In this document: piece by piece, positions 56,919-64,000 of the stretch | How positions within the stretch are numbered: position 1 is the stretch's first letter | Layout: each line of letters opens with the position of its first letter | Assembly: GCA_012523095.1 (NCBI GenBank) | Contig: JAAYJE010000113.1 | Location: forward strand, 1-64,000 | Length of the DNA stretch: 64,000 nucleotides | From: Actinomycetota bacterium | GTDB lineage: Bacteria; Actinomycetota; Thermoleophilia; RBG-16-64-13 | Direction: 5' to 3' | Translations under genes and position numbers: made by a program | Notes under the pieces: generated by a model | Seen by the model: only the letters and a program-made list of their open reading frames with translations | What the model was told of the DNA's origin: nothing | The model's database searches: none

Positions 56919-56927
56919 AGCGGCGCC

Positions 56928-57650
56928 GTGGCCGGGGGTAGGCGCGCGACGCCGGCGTCGCGCGCGGACGGTACGATCACCGGACTGGTCGCGAAGAGAG
57001 GCCGGTCTGATCGCGTGAGGGTCTTTCTCGACGGTAAGCCGGCCTTCGACTTGGCCGCGGTTGTTGCAGACCGCGCCTCCCTCCGCGTGGGCGATATCCT
57101 GACGGAGGAGGAGCAAGAGCGGCTGGTTATGGCCGACACTCCCTACCGTGCCCGCGAGAAGGCTCTGGGGTTCCTGGCCGTTCGAGAACGCACGGGCCGG
57201 GAGATCGAAACGCATCTGCACAGGTCGGGCTTTGAATCCGATATCGTGACCGGCGTGGTGACCTGGCTGGAGGAATTGGGCTACGTCGATGACCGGCGTT
57301 TCGCGGAACGGTATGCGGAGGAGAGACTCACTCAAGGGTGGGGAGAGAGACGGGTGAAGGCCGAACTCCTGGGCAAAGGGGTCGAACGGGGGATCGTCGA
57401 GGCGACGCTCGACGCGTGCGCCGGCAAGGAGGGCCATGCGGGAGAGGGCCTTGAGGCTGTGACTGCCATGGCGCGCCGGCGTTTCGGGAGCCAGTTCGCG
57501 TTGGATCCCGAGGCCGCATCCCGTCGGCTGGCGGCGTTCATGGCTCGTCGTGGGTACGACTGGGACGCCATCCGCTCCGTGGGACGGGCTCTTGCCTCTG
57601 AGGCCGGCAAGGGAGAAAGCGCGATCGACGCCGGACGCGGTCTCGACTAG
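56928..57650 (+). CDS. recX: RecX regulatory protein
   Basis: An inhibitor of RecA filaments, built of three-helix repeats. The core has AREKALGFLAVRERTGREIETHLHRSGF, LEELGYVDDRRFAERYAEERLTQGWGERRVKAELLGKGV and a C-terminal repeat RRLAAFMARRGYDWDAIRSVGR. The ~70-residue N-terminal lead (GTITGLVAKRGRSDRVRVFLDGKPAFDL) is common in Gram-positive RecX. GTG at 56928 lacks a clear ribosome site, consistent with low expression or coupling to recA. Confidence 0.9.
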   Translation: MAGGRRATPASRADGTITGLVAKRGRSDRVRVFLDGKPAFDLAAVVADRASLRVGDILTEEEQERLVMADTPYRAREKALGFLAVRERTGREIETHLHRSGFESDIVTGVVTWLEELGYVDDRRFAERYAEERLTQGWGERRVKAELLGKGVERGIVEATLDACAGKEGHAGEGLEAVTAMARRRFGSQFALDPEAASRRLAAFMARRGYDWDAIRSVGRALASEAGKGESAIDAGRGLD

Positions 57651-57683
57651 TCCGGAACCGGCCGGGGCCCGGCCGTCGCTTCC

Positions 57684-57713
57684 TTGACACTTCACTCGCG
57701 GCAAGGGTAAACT
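57684..57713 (+). promoter_or_regulatory. Promoter between recX and rny
   Basis: A consensus TTGACA (57684-57689) and TAAACT (57708-57713) are 18 bases apart. A second possible -10, GATAAT (57725-57730) preceded by TGC, follows. Just downstream is the palindrome CGGTCG-A-CGACCG (57731-57743), which could be an operator or a 5' stem. Confidence 0.7.
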
Positions 57714-57730
57714 CAGCCACGTGCGATAAT

Positions 57731-57952
57731 CGGTCGACGACCGTTGTTGTTGGACCTTGCTTGTGGCTGACGATTGTTCTTCGACTCGGCATGCCTTGCG
57801 ACTGGAGGCGGGTCGAAGAGTTGAGTCTTGGGGAGAACCTCGGCGCTGCGATCCGACAGGGGATGGCGGTCAGGTCGCCGGCGCGGTTTGTCTCGAGTGG
57901 GGGCAAGGTGTGGAACAGGTAGTCATCGGCCGGGCGTGTGCTCGGCTTTTTT
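57731..57952 (+). ncRNA. Structured rny leader or small RNA
   Basis: The ~220 bases between the promoter and the terminator hold several stems: CGGTCG/CGACCG (57731-57743), a perfect 8-base stem TCTTCGAC/GTCGAAGA (57778-57785 with 57812-57819) enclosing GCCT/AGGC, ATCC/GGAT, and GGCG/CGCC near 57866-57880. No credible reading frame is present. Known riboswitch signatures were not recognised. It is either an attenuated leader of rny or a free-standing RNA. Confidence 0.5.
57929..57952 (+). terminator. Intrinsic terminator upstream of rny
   Basis: GCCGGGC (57929-57935) pairs with GCTCGGC (57940-57946), with one G-T pair and a GTGT loop, followed by six T. It is 78 bases before the rny ATG, so rny needs read-through or a promoter in the remaining gap. 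Confidence 0.75.
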
Positions 57953-58030
57953 CGTGTCCGGCGGACGGTCGACCCTCGCATGATTATCCAACCAAGCGGC
58001 GGTGACGTGCGCGATGGGAGTGGTGGACAT

Positions 58031-59572
58031 ATGATGACGGCAGTGTGGATCGTGATAGTGCTGGTGGCGGCGATCGTCTTCGCAGTCGTCGGCTTCTTTG
58101 CCCGCAAGCATTTGGGAGAGGCGAAGATAGAGTCGGCTGAAGAAGCCGCCAAGAAGATCGTGGAAGACGCCGAACGCCAGGCCGAGGCCATCCAGCGCGA
58201 GGCCCGGGTGGAGCTCAAAGACGAGCTGCACCAGCTTCGGACCCAGAGCGAGGCGGAGAGCAAGGAGCGGAGGCAGGAACTGAGCCAGCTCGAGAACCGC
58301 CTGCTGGCGAGAGAAGAATCGCTCGACGAGATGCAGAAGGACACGGCGCGTCGGGAACAGTCGGTGAGTGATCGCGAAGCCCATTATCGGAAAGTCCTTG
58401 AGGAGGTCGAGAGCGCCCGCACGGAACAGCAGCGCCGACTGGAAGAGATCTCCGGCCTCACCAAGGACCAGGCCGCGGAGATTCTGCTCAAGCGCACCGA
58501 GGACGAGGTGCGGCACGACATGGCCAAGATGGTCCGCGCTATAGAGGAAGAGGCCCGGCACGAAGGCGAGCGAAGAGCGCGGGACATCCTCTCGGTGTGT
58601 ATCCAGCGTACCGCGGCCGGTCATGTGGCCGACACGACGGTGTCGGTGGTGCCGTTGCCTTCGGACGACATGAAGGGGCGCATCATCGGGCGTGAGGGCC
58701 GCAACGTCCGCACGTTGGAGAATCTGACCGGCATCGACTTCATCATCGACGACACACCGGAAGCGGTGGTGCTATCGGGCTTTGACACCGTTCGCCGCGA
58801 GATCGCCCGGTTGACGCTCTCGAAACTGGTGGCCGACGGACGTATCCACCCGGCTAAGATCGAAGAGATGTATTCAAAGGCTCGGGAAGAGGTCGAGAAG
58901 GAGATCCAAGACGCCGGTGAGCAGGCCGTGCTCGACGCCAACGTTCACGGGGTGGCGCCGGAGCTCTTGCGCCTTCTGGGCAGACTCAAGTTCCGTACCA
59001 GCTATGGACAGAACGTGCTCATGCATTCGCTGGAGGTCGCGCACCTGGCCGGTCTGATGGCCAACGAACTGGGTGTCAACGCCAAGCTGGCCAAGCGGGC
59101 CGGACTGCTTCACGACTTGGGCAAAGCCGTGGACCACGAAGTCGAGGGTTCCCATGCCATGATCGGAGGGAACCTTGCTCGTCGCTACGGCGAGTCGGAG
59201 GCGGTGGCGCACATCATCGAAGCCCACCACTACGAGATCGAGCCCAACATGGTCGAGGCCGTACTGGTGGCTGCGGGTGACGCCGTGAGCGGCGCCCGTC
59301 CAGGAGCGCGCAGAGAGACGCTTGAGACCTATATCAAGCGGCTGGAGTCCCTGGAACGGATCGCGGAGAGCAAGCCCGGCGTGGAGAAGTCGTATGCTAT
59401 ACAGGCGGGCCGCGAGATCAGAGTGCTGGTCAAGCCCGATGAGATCGATGACGACGCTGCGGGCCTTCTCTGCCGCGAGATCGCCAAGGAGATAGAGCAG
59501 GAGCTCGACTACCCCGGCACGATACGGGTCACGGTCATCCGGGAGAGCCGCGCGATCGAGTACGCCAAGTAG
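58031..59572 (+). CDS. rny: Ribonuclease Y
   Basis: A membrane-anchored endoribonuclease that starts mRNA decay in many Gram-positive bacteria. One N-terminal membrane segment (~5-24) is followed by a long coiled coil (~30-190), a KH domain (~210-270, [21 protein letters not shown]) and an HD domain with [18 protein letters not shown] (~360) and the [24 protein letters not shown] tail. It is 513 residues long. ATG at 58031 gives the standard membrane start. It precedes miaB-miaA. Confidence 0.95.
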   Translation: MMTAVWIVIVLVAAIVFAVVGFFARKHLGEAKIESAEEAAKKIVEDAERQAEAIQREARVELKDELHQLRTQSEAESKERRQELSQLENRLLAREESLDEMQKDTARREQSVSDREAHYRKVLEEVESARTEQQRRLEEISGLTKDQAAEILLKRTEDEVRHDMAKMVRAIEEEARHEGERRARDILSVCIQRTAAGHVADTTVSVVPLPSDDMKGRIIGREGRNVRTLENLTGIDFIIDDTPEAVVLSGFDTVRREIARLTLSKLVADGRIHPAKIEEMYSKAREEVEKEIQDAGEQAVLDANVHGVAPELLRLLGRLKFRTSYGQNVLMHSLEVAHLAGLMANELGVNAKLAKRAGLLHDLGKAVDHEVEGSHAMIGGNLARRYGESEAVAHIIEAHHYEIEPNMVEAVLVAAGDAVSGARPGARRETLETYIKRLESLERIAESKPGVEKSYAIQAGREIRVLVKPDEIDDDAAGLLCREIAKEIEQELDYPGTIRVTVIRESRAIEYAK

Positions 59573-59595
59573 CCCGGTGGGAGAGCGGCGCGCGC

Positions 59596-60951
59596 ATGGT
59601 GAGCCGCATGCAGCCCGACACGTATTATCTGCGCTCTTTCGGGTGCCAGATGAACGACCACGACTCCGAGCGGATCGCGGGTCTACTCGAGAGACTGGGC
59701 TGGGTAAGGCGTGACCTTCCTGAGGAGGCCGGTCTCCTGGTCTATAACACCTGTTCCATCCGCGAGAAGGCCGATAGTCGACTGGCGGGGCATCTGGGGA
59801 CCGCGGCGCGGCTGAAGAGGGCGGACCCGTCGCGGCGGCTGGTGGTGGCCGGTTGCCTTGCCCAGAGCCGCCGGGAGGAGTTGCTGAGCGACTTCCCGTT
59901 CATCGACGTCCTGGTGGGGCCGCAGAGCCTGCACGAACTACCGAGGCTTCTCGAGCAGCGTCGTGACACGGACCGCCCTGTCGGAGCCTTCGAGGAGACC
60001 ACCGGCGTCTTCAGCGCCGCCCTCCCACGCGCGCGGCCGAGCGGACCGACGGCCTGGGTGCAGATCACGGCCGGTTGCAGCAACTTCTGTTCGTACTGCA
60101 TCGTGCCCTATGTGAGGGGCCCGGAGGCGTCACGTTCGACCGTTGAGATCGTAGAGGAGGTGGCCCACCTAGTGGAGGCGGGGGTCAAGGAGGTCACCTT
60201 TCTAGGCCAGAATGTCAACGCTTACGGCAAGGAGCCGGGCTTCGCCGGAGCGGAGGGTTTCGCGGATCTGCTGGCCCTCGCCTGCGAGGTGCCGGGACTG
60301 GAGCGCATCCGCTTCATGACCTCCCATCCGAAGGACATGTCTGAGGACCTGATCGACCTACTGGCGGCGTCCAATCAGTTGTGCGAGCATGTCCATCTGC
60401 CCGTGCAGTCGGGCAGCGACGACATCCTGTCCGCCATGCGGCGCGGATACACGCGAGAGGGGTACCTGAGCCTTGTGCGGCGCCTGCGGGAGGCCGTCCC
60501 GGAAGTGGCGCTCACCACCGACCTTATCGTCGGATTCCCGGGCGAGACCGAGGCCGACTTCGAAGAAACCCTGTCTCTGGTGCAGGAGTGCGCCTTCGAC
60601 GGTGCCTTCACCTTCATCTACTCTCCACGGCGGCAGACTGAAGCCGCGCGGCTGGCCGGCCGACTCGATCCCGAGGTCGCGCGCGCCCGTATGGCGCGAC
60701 TCGTCGATCTGGTGCAGAGGATCGGGAGGCAACGGAACGAGGCCCTGGTCGGTACGGTGGTCGAGGTCCTGGTAGAGAAGGTGAGCCGCCAGGCGGCTGG
60801 AGAGGTCATGGGAAGGACTCGGACCCATAAGCCGGTGAACTTCCCGTCTTCGCCGGAGCCCGGGGCGCTGGTAAGGGTGGAGTTGACGGAGGCGACCTCC
60901 ACCAGTCTCCGCGGCCGAGAGGTCCCGGCAGGGGCTTCGGTGCGGTCATGA
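59596..60951 (+). CDS. miaB: tRNA-2-methylthio-N6-isopentenyladenosine synthase MiaB
   Basis: A radical SAM enzyme that adds the methylthio group to i6A37. The N-terminal cluster cysteines are in SFGCQMNDHDSERIAG, NTCSIREKA and VAGCLAQ. The radical SAM site is CSNFCSYCIVPYVRG (Cys160, 164, 167). FLGQNVNAYGK and HLPVQSGSDDILSAMRRGYTRE favour MiaB. The C-terminal TRAM domain ends it. It is 451 residues long. It overlaps miaA by four bases, so both i6A-pathway enzymes are co-expressed. Confidence 0.95.
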   Translation: MVSRMQPDTYYLRSFGCQMNDHDSERIAGLLERLGWVRRDLPEEAGLLVYNTCSIREKADSRLAGHLGTAARLKRADPSRRLVVAGCLAQSRREELLSDFPFIDVLVGPQSLHELPRLLEQRRDTDRPVGAFEETTGVFSAALPRARPSGPTAWVQITAGCSNFCSYCIVPYVRGPEASRSTVEIVEEVAHLVEAGVKEVTFLGQNVNAYGKEPGFAGAEGFADLLALACEVPGLERIRFMTSHPKDMSEDLIDLLAASNQLCEHVHLPVQSGSDDILSAMRRGYTREGYLSLVRRLREAVPEVALTTDLIVGFPGETEADFEETLSLVQECAFDGAFTFIYSPRRQTEAARLAGRLDPEVARARMARLVDLVQRIGRQRNEALVGTVVEVLVEKVSRQAAGEVMGRTRTHKPVNFPSSPEPGALVRVELTEATSTSLRGREVPAGASVRS

Positions 60952-61031
60952 GCGGCCCCGGCGCCAGCGCGGCCGGTCGCGACACGGTCATGAGCCGCTC
61001 CGGCGCCAGCGAGCCCGGTCCCGGCACGGTC
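60948..61031 (+). repeat. 42-base direct repeat at the miaA start
   Basis: Two adjacent copies share ATGAGC, GGCGCCAGCG and CACGGTC. Each begins with an ATG in the same frame. The second copy's end matches the start of a third, in which ATG has become ATC. Confidence 0.75.
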
Positions 61032-61982
61032 ATCGGGATACTGGGGCCCAGCGGGGTAGGTAAGACGGCGGTGGCGGTCGAACTTGCCCGGCTCTGCGGC
61101 GTCCGGGTGATCTCCTGCGACTCCATGCAGGTGTACCGAGGCTTCCCGGTGCTCACCGATCAGCCCTCCGCGGCGGAAAGGGACGTCGTCCGGCACGAGC
61201 TGATCGGCTGTGCGGAACCGCTTGAGACGTTCTCTGCCGCCCGCTATGCGGAGGCTGCCTGCCCCTTGGTCGAGGCGGACTTGGCGGAGAAGGGCCGAGC
61301 TTTGCTAGTGGGAGGGACGGGGCTGTACATGCGCGCGGCTTTGGCGCCGCTTGACGCGCGGCCGCAGGCCGACCCTGGATTGCGTTTCGAACTCGAGAGC
61401 CGGGCCCGTGAAGAAGGGGGTGAGACACTCCATGCCGAGTTGGCCCGTCTCGATCCGGCGGCCGCAGAACGGATCGACGCACGCAACATCCGCAGGGTGG
61501 TGAGGGCTCTGGAGACGGTCTCGGCGACCGGGAGGGCCTGGTCGGGCCGGGATGATCTGTGGGCTCCTTCGTATCGTCATCCGACGCTGATGATCGGGCT
61601 GACGCTGGAAAGGACGGAGCTGTATCGGCGCATCGAGGAGCGCGCCGTCCGTATGATCCGGCGGGGCGCGGTAGATGAGGTGCGGGCCTTCCGGGAAGAG
61701 CACGGGTCGGAACGGACCCGGCCTGGTGGCGCCGGGATCCGCAGCGCCATCGGATATGAGGAGGTATGCCTCCACCTGGAGGGACGTCTGACGCTTGAAG
61801 AGGCGGCAGCGCAGATCGCGGCGGCGACGCGGCGCTACGCCCGTCGCCAACTCACCTGGCTGCGCAAGGTGGAAGGCGCTGTTATCATTGACATCGCGGA
61901 CAGGAGTCCCGACGATATCGCCGAGGAGATAGCAGCGCTCGCTGCGTCCGGAGAAAGCACGAAGGAGCCCGAACACGCATGA
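60948..61982 (+). CDS. miaA: tRNA dimethylallyltransferase MiaA
   Basis: Transfers a dimethylallyl group to A37 of tRNAs. Walker A is GILGPSGVGKTAVA (~30-43 from the longest start). VISCDSMQVYRGFPVLTDQPS and LVGGTGLYMRAALAPLD follow, and ARRQLTWLRK lies near the C-terminus. The first ~28 residues are not conserved and come from a 42-base duplication (60948-60989 with 60990-61031); ATG at 60948 and ATG at 60990 are equivalent, and the second would give a more typical N-terminus. Confidence 0.93.
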   Translation: MSGPGASAAGRDTVMSRSGASEPGPGTVIGILGPSGVGKTAVAVELARLCGVRVISCDSMQVYRGFPVLTDQPSAAERDVVRHELIGCAEPLETFSAARYAEAACPLVEADLAEKGRALLVGGTGLYMRAALAPLDARPQADPGLRFELESRAREEGGETLHAELARLDPAAAERIDARNIRRVVRALETVSATGRAWSGRDDLWAPSYRHPTLMIGLTLERTELYRRIEERAVRMIRRGAVDEVRAFREEHGSERTRPGGAGIRSAIGYEEVCLHLEGRLTLEEAAAQIAAATRRYARRQLTWLRKVEGAVIIDIADRSPDDIAEEIAALAASGESTKEPEHA

Positions 61983-63010
61983 AGCTGGCCAAATGGCAGG
62001 GACTCGGCAACGACTACCTCATCGTGGAGGAGAGCGCTCTGCCCGCCCCTCTCACGCCGGAGGCCATCGGGCTGCTGTGTGACCGCCACCTGGGCGTCGG
62101 TTCCGACGGGATCCTCCTGAGGACCGAGCCCACCGGCGCGGTGCCCGGCGCGGTGGCCCGTATGCGGGTCTTCAATCCCGACGGCGGTGAACCCGAGATG
62201 TGCGGTAACGGCATCCGCATGTTCGCCCGGTATCTGGCCGCGACCGGCACGGTCGTCGCGCGTGAGTTCACGGTTGAGACGCTGGCGGGTCCCATCACGC
62301 CCCGGCTGCTTGAAGACGGCGCCGTGAGGGTGGACATGGGGCGGGCGCGGTTCCGGAGCGACAACATCACGCCGGAGGTCACGCCGCAGGTCGCGCCGCA
62401 GGTCGCGCCGCAGGTCGCGCCGCAGGTCGCGCCGGACGTCCCGGGGAGTGTCGCAGACAAGACCCGGGGAGCGTCTGACGCCGCCGGTCCGGCCGAGGGT
62501 TCGGCCGGCGGCGCCGATGTGGTGGACGCCCTCCTGCGTGCGGATGGGGTCGACTACCGCTTCACCTTCGTCGATGTCGGGAACCCTCACTGCGTGATCG
62601 TGGTGGATGATCCGGCGACATTCGACGTGGCCGACGTGGGTCCCGTTGTCGAACGCCATCCCTACTTCCCCAATCGCGTGAACGTGGAGTTCATCCGTGT
62701 GGAGATCGACGGCTCGGTGAGGATGCGGGTGTGGGAGAGGGGAGTGGGAGAGACCCAGGCCTGCGGCACCGGGGCGACTGCGGTGGGGGCGGCGTGCGTC
62801 CGCCTGGGACTCGCAGCGAGTCCGGTGCTGGTGCGCCTGCCGGGCGGCGATCTCACCATCGAGGTGGAGGGCGGCGCCGAGACCGGTGCGCCCGCGGGTT
62901 CCGAAGGCCTGCAGGTCTTCATGACCGGGCCGGCGGAGGAGGTTCTCACCGCGGAACCGTCACCCGAACTCCTGCGCCGGCTGGGTTGGCCGGCGCCATC
63001 TACCCACTGA
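61979..63010 (+). CDS. dapF: Diaminopimelate epimerase with repeat insert
   Basis: Converts LL-DAP to meso-DAP for lysine and peptidoglycan. The two catalytic cysteines are Cys75 (EMCGNGIRMFARY) and Cys262 (QACGTGATAVGAA). KWQGLGNDYLIV and VDVGNPHCVIVVDD are canonical. Between the domains (~130-180) is an extra segment, starting with six copies of a 12-base repeat encoding (A/T)PQV and continuing Ala/Gly-rich. At 343 residues it is longer than the usual ~275-290. The start overlaps miaA by four bases. Confidence 0.94.
   Translation: MKLAKWQGLGNDYLIVEESALPAPLTPEAIGLLCDRHLGVGSDGILLRTEPTGAVPGAVARMRVFNPDGGEPEMCGNGIRMFARYLAATGTVVAREFTVETLAGPITPRLLEDGAVRVDMGRARFRSDNITPEVTPQVAPQVAPQVAPQVAPDVPGSVADKTRGASDAAGPAEGSAGGADVVDALLRADGVDYRFTFVDVGNPHCVIVVDDPATFDVADVGPVVERHPYFPNRVNVEFIRVEIDGSVRMRVWERGVGETQACGTGATAVGAACVRLGLAASPVLVRLPGGDLTIEVEGGAETGAPAGSEGLQVFMTGPAEEVLTAEPSPELLRRLGWPAPSTH
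62369..62440 (+). repeat. 12-base tandem repeat x6 inside dapF
   Basis: Six in-frame units of (A/G)CGCCGCAGGTC, with the first and last units diverged, encode TPEV, TPQV, APQV x3 and APDV. They lie in a surface loop between the two epimerase domains. Confidence 0.95.
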
Positions 63011-63038
63011 CCGACGACCGACCGACAAGGAGGCTCAC

Positions 63039-64000
63039 GTGCGGTTCTCGCACAGGATGGACAACTTGGCCCCGTATCTCTTCGCGGGTATCGAGCAGAA
63101 GATCGCCGACAAACGGAAGAGTGGGGTGGATGTCATCAGCCTGGGCATCGGTGACCCCGACGTCCCCACGCCGGACTACATCGTGGAGGAGATGCAGCGC
63201 CAGGTGGCCGATGGGAGGAACCACCAGTATCCGAGCAACCGGGGTCTGACGGAGTACGCCGAGGCCGCCGCCGCCTTCTATCAACGCCGCTTCGGGGTGA
63301 CGCTGGACCCCGAAAGGGAGTTCATGGCTCTTCTGGGGGCGAAAGAGGGCCTGGCCCACATCTGCATGGCGCTCCTGGACGTCGGCGACCTCGCTCTGGT
63401 GCCCGACCCTGGGTATCCGGTCTACGCGGGAGGCTCCATCATGATGGGAGCCGAGGTCAAATACCTGGAACTCCGTCGCGAGAACGGCTTCCTCCCCGAC
63501 CTGGATGAGCTCAGTGAGGAGGAAGCCCGGCGCGCCAAGGTGCTCTTCATCAGCTACCCCAACAATCCTACCGCGGCTGTGGTCCAGGACGGCTTCTTCG
63601 AGCGGGTGGTGGCCTTCGCCAAGGAATACGAGATCGCTGTGGTGCACGACAATCCGTACTCCGAGATCACCTACGACGGCTATGTGGCGCCCAGTTTTCT
63701 TGCCGCGCCCGGCGCCAAGGAGGTGGGGGTGGAGCTCTTCAGTTTCTCCAAGCCCTTCAACATGACGGGCTGGCGTACGGGGTTCGCGGTCGGCAATCAC
63801 GAGATCTTGGAGCACCTCTGGCGGCTCAAGACGAACATGGACTCCGGCATGTTCGACGCCCTCCAGCGCACGTCGGCCTTCATCCTCAACGGCCCCTGGG
63901 ACTCCGTACACGAGATGTGCCGGGTCTACCAGCGCCGCCGCGACCTGCTGGCCGAAGCTCTGGTGTCGGTGGGGATAGAGGCGCCGAAGCCCGAGGCTAC
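63039..64000 (+). CDS. dapL: LL-diaminopimelate aminotransferase (partial)
   Basis: A class I/II PLP aminotransferase that converts tetrahydrodipicolinate directly to LL-DAP. The visible 320 codons begin at GTG 63039, five bases after AAGGAGG, and run off the window end. VISLGIGDPDVPTP, YPSNRGLTEYAEA, SYPNNPTAAV, VHDNPYSEITYDG and the PLP lysine Lys238 in FSKPFNMTGWRTGF fit the DapL group. Other aspartate-type aminotransferases are possible, but the position after dapF supports DapL. Together with dapB and dapF it implies the aminotransferase route to meso-DAP. Confidence 0.88.
   Translation, partial: MRFSHRMDNLAPYLFAGIEQKIADKRKSGVDVISLGIGDPDVPTPDYIVEEMQRQVADGRNHQYPSNRGLTEYAEAAAAFYQRRFGVTLDPEREFMALLGAKEGLAHICMALLDVGDLALVPDPGYPVYAGGSIMMGAEVKYLELRRENGFLPDLDELSEEEARRAKVLFISYPNNPTAAVVQDGFFERVVAFAKEYEIAVVHDNPYSEITYDGYVAPSFLAAPGAKEVGVELFSFSKPFNMTGWRTGFAVGNHEILEHLWRLKTNMDSGMFDALQRTSAFILNGPWDSVHEMCRVYQRRRDLLAEALVSVGIEAPKPEA

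Noticed and set aside
57731-57952. A known riboswitch (cobalamin, TPP, SAM, c-di-AMP or c-di-GMP) upstream of rny
   Set aside because: I looked for the hallmark conserved strings of these classes and did not see them; left as an unclassified structured region.
57757-58005. Open frame of 82 codons upstream of rny
   Set aside because: It spans the 8-base stem and the intrinsic terminator and has no recognisable motif; a structured RNA explains the region better.

Overview
The window is a dense, almost entirely co-directional stretch of bacterial core chromosome. About 58 protein genes lie mostly on the + strand, with four exceptions: a PadR/HAAS pair, a primary-type sigma factor and one lipoprotein. 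Base composition is high-GC, GTG and TTG starts are common, and many neighbours overlap by 4 bases. The gene order (rplS, signal peptidases, rnhB, yraN, comM, dprA, xerC, whiG-type sigma, rpsB, tsf, pyrH, frr) is the one known from Actinomycetota. Three other traits point to a deep-branching actinobacterial or related Gram-positive lineage rather than a Streptomyces or Mycobacterium relative: RNase J together with RNase Y, an LL-DAP aminotransferase, and several lipoprotein-type signals. This placement is inference from gene content and order; no phylogeny was run.

Layout. 1-1600: PadR repressor and a HAAS-domain membrane protein, with an operator-like palindrome over their promoter. 1676-2959: sigma factor with its own terminator and promoter. 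3195-11458: plsX-acpP-rnc-smc-ftsY-ffh (lipid start, RNase III, chromosome condensation, SRP targeting). 11475-16045: rpsP-khpA-rimM-trmD, two type I signal peptidases on either side of rplS, and rnhB. 16234-21191: yraN-comM-dprA-xerC-sigma(WhiG/FliA). 21431-31628: rpsB-tsf-pyrH-frr-uppS-cdsA-dxr-rseP-ispG-proS, which joins translation to isoprenoid, undecaprenyl and phospholipid synthesis. 31737-41238: rimP-nusA-rnpM(ylxR)-infB-DUF503-rbfA-nrnA-truB-ribF plus a lipoprotein deacetylase. 41374-42162: a minus-strand lipoprotein of unknown role. 42368-55764: rpsO-pnp-M16 peptidase-dapB-rnj-ftsK-mnmH-rodZ-rimO-pgsA-thpR. 55773-64000: recA-recX-(leader RNA)-rny-miaB-miaA-dapF-dapL, the last cut by the window end.

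The genes form a growth and translation block: ribosomal proteins and their assembly factors (RimM, RimP, RbfA, RimO), tRNA modification (TrmD, TruB, MiaA, MiaB, MnmH), RNA decay (RNase III, J, Y, PNPase, nanoRNase), protein export and processing (Ffh, FtsY, LepB x2, RseP), envelope precursors (UppS, CdsA, PgsA, Dxr, IspG, DapB/F/L), and DNA processing (SMC, FtsK, XerC, DprA, ComM, RecA, RecX).

No CRISPR array, insertion sequence, prophage, tRNA or defence island was seen. The most unusual signals are: (1) a structured segment of about 240 nt between recX and rny, with its own promoter and an intrinsic terminator, which is either an rny leader or a small RNA; (2) a perfect Gram-positive-type SOS box between the sigma factor gene and plsX; (3) a C-terminal Cys/His tail on NusA; (4) a long RGG-like and repeat-bearing tail on ribosomal protein S2; (5) in-frame tandem repeats scattered through otherwise conserved housekeeping genes.
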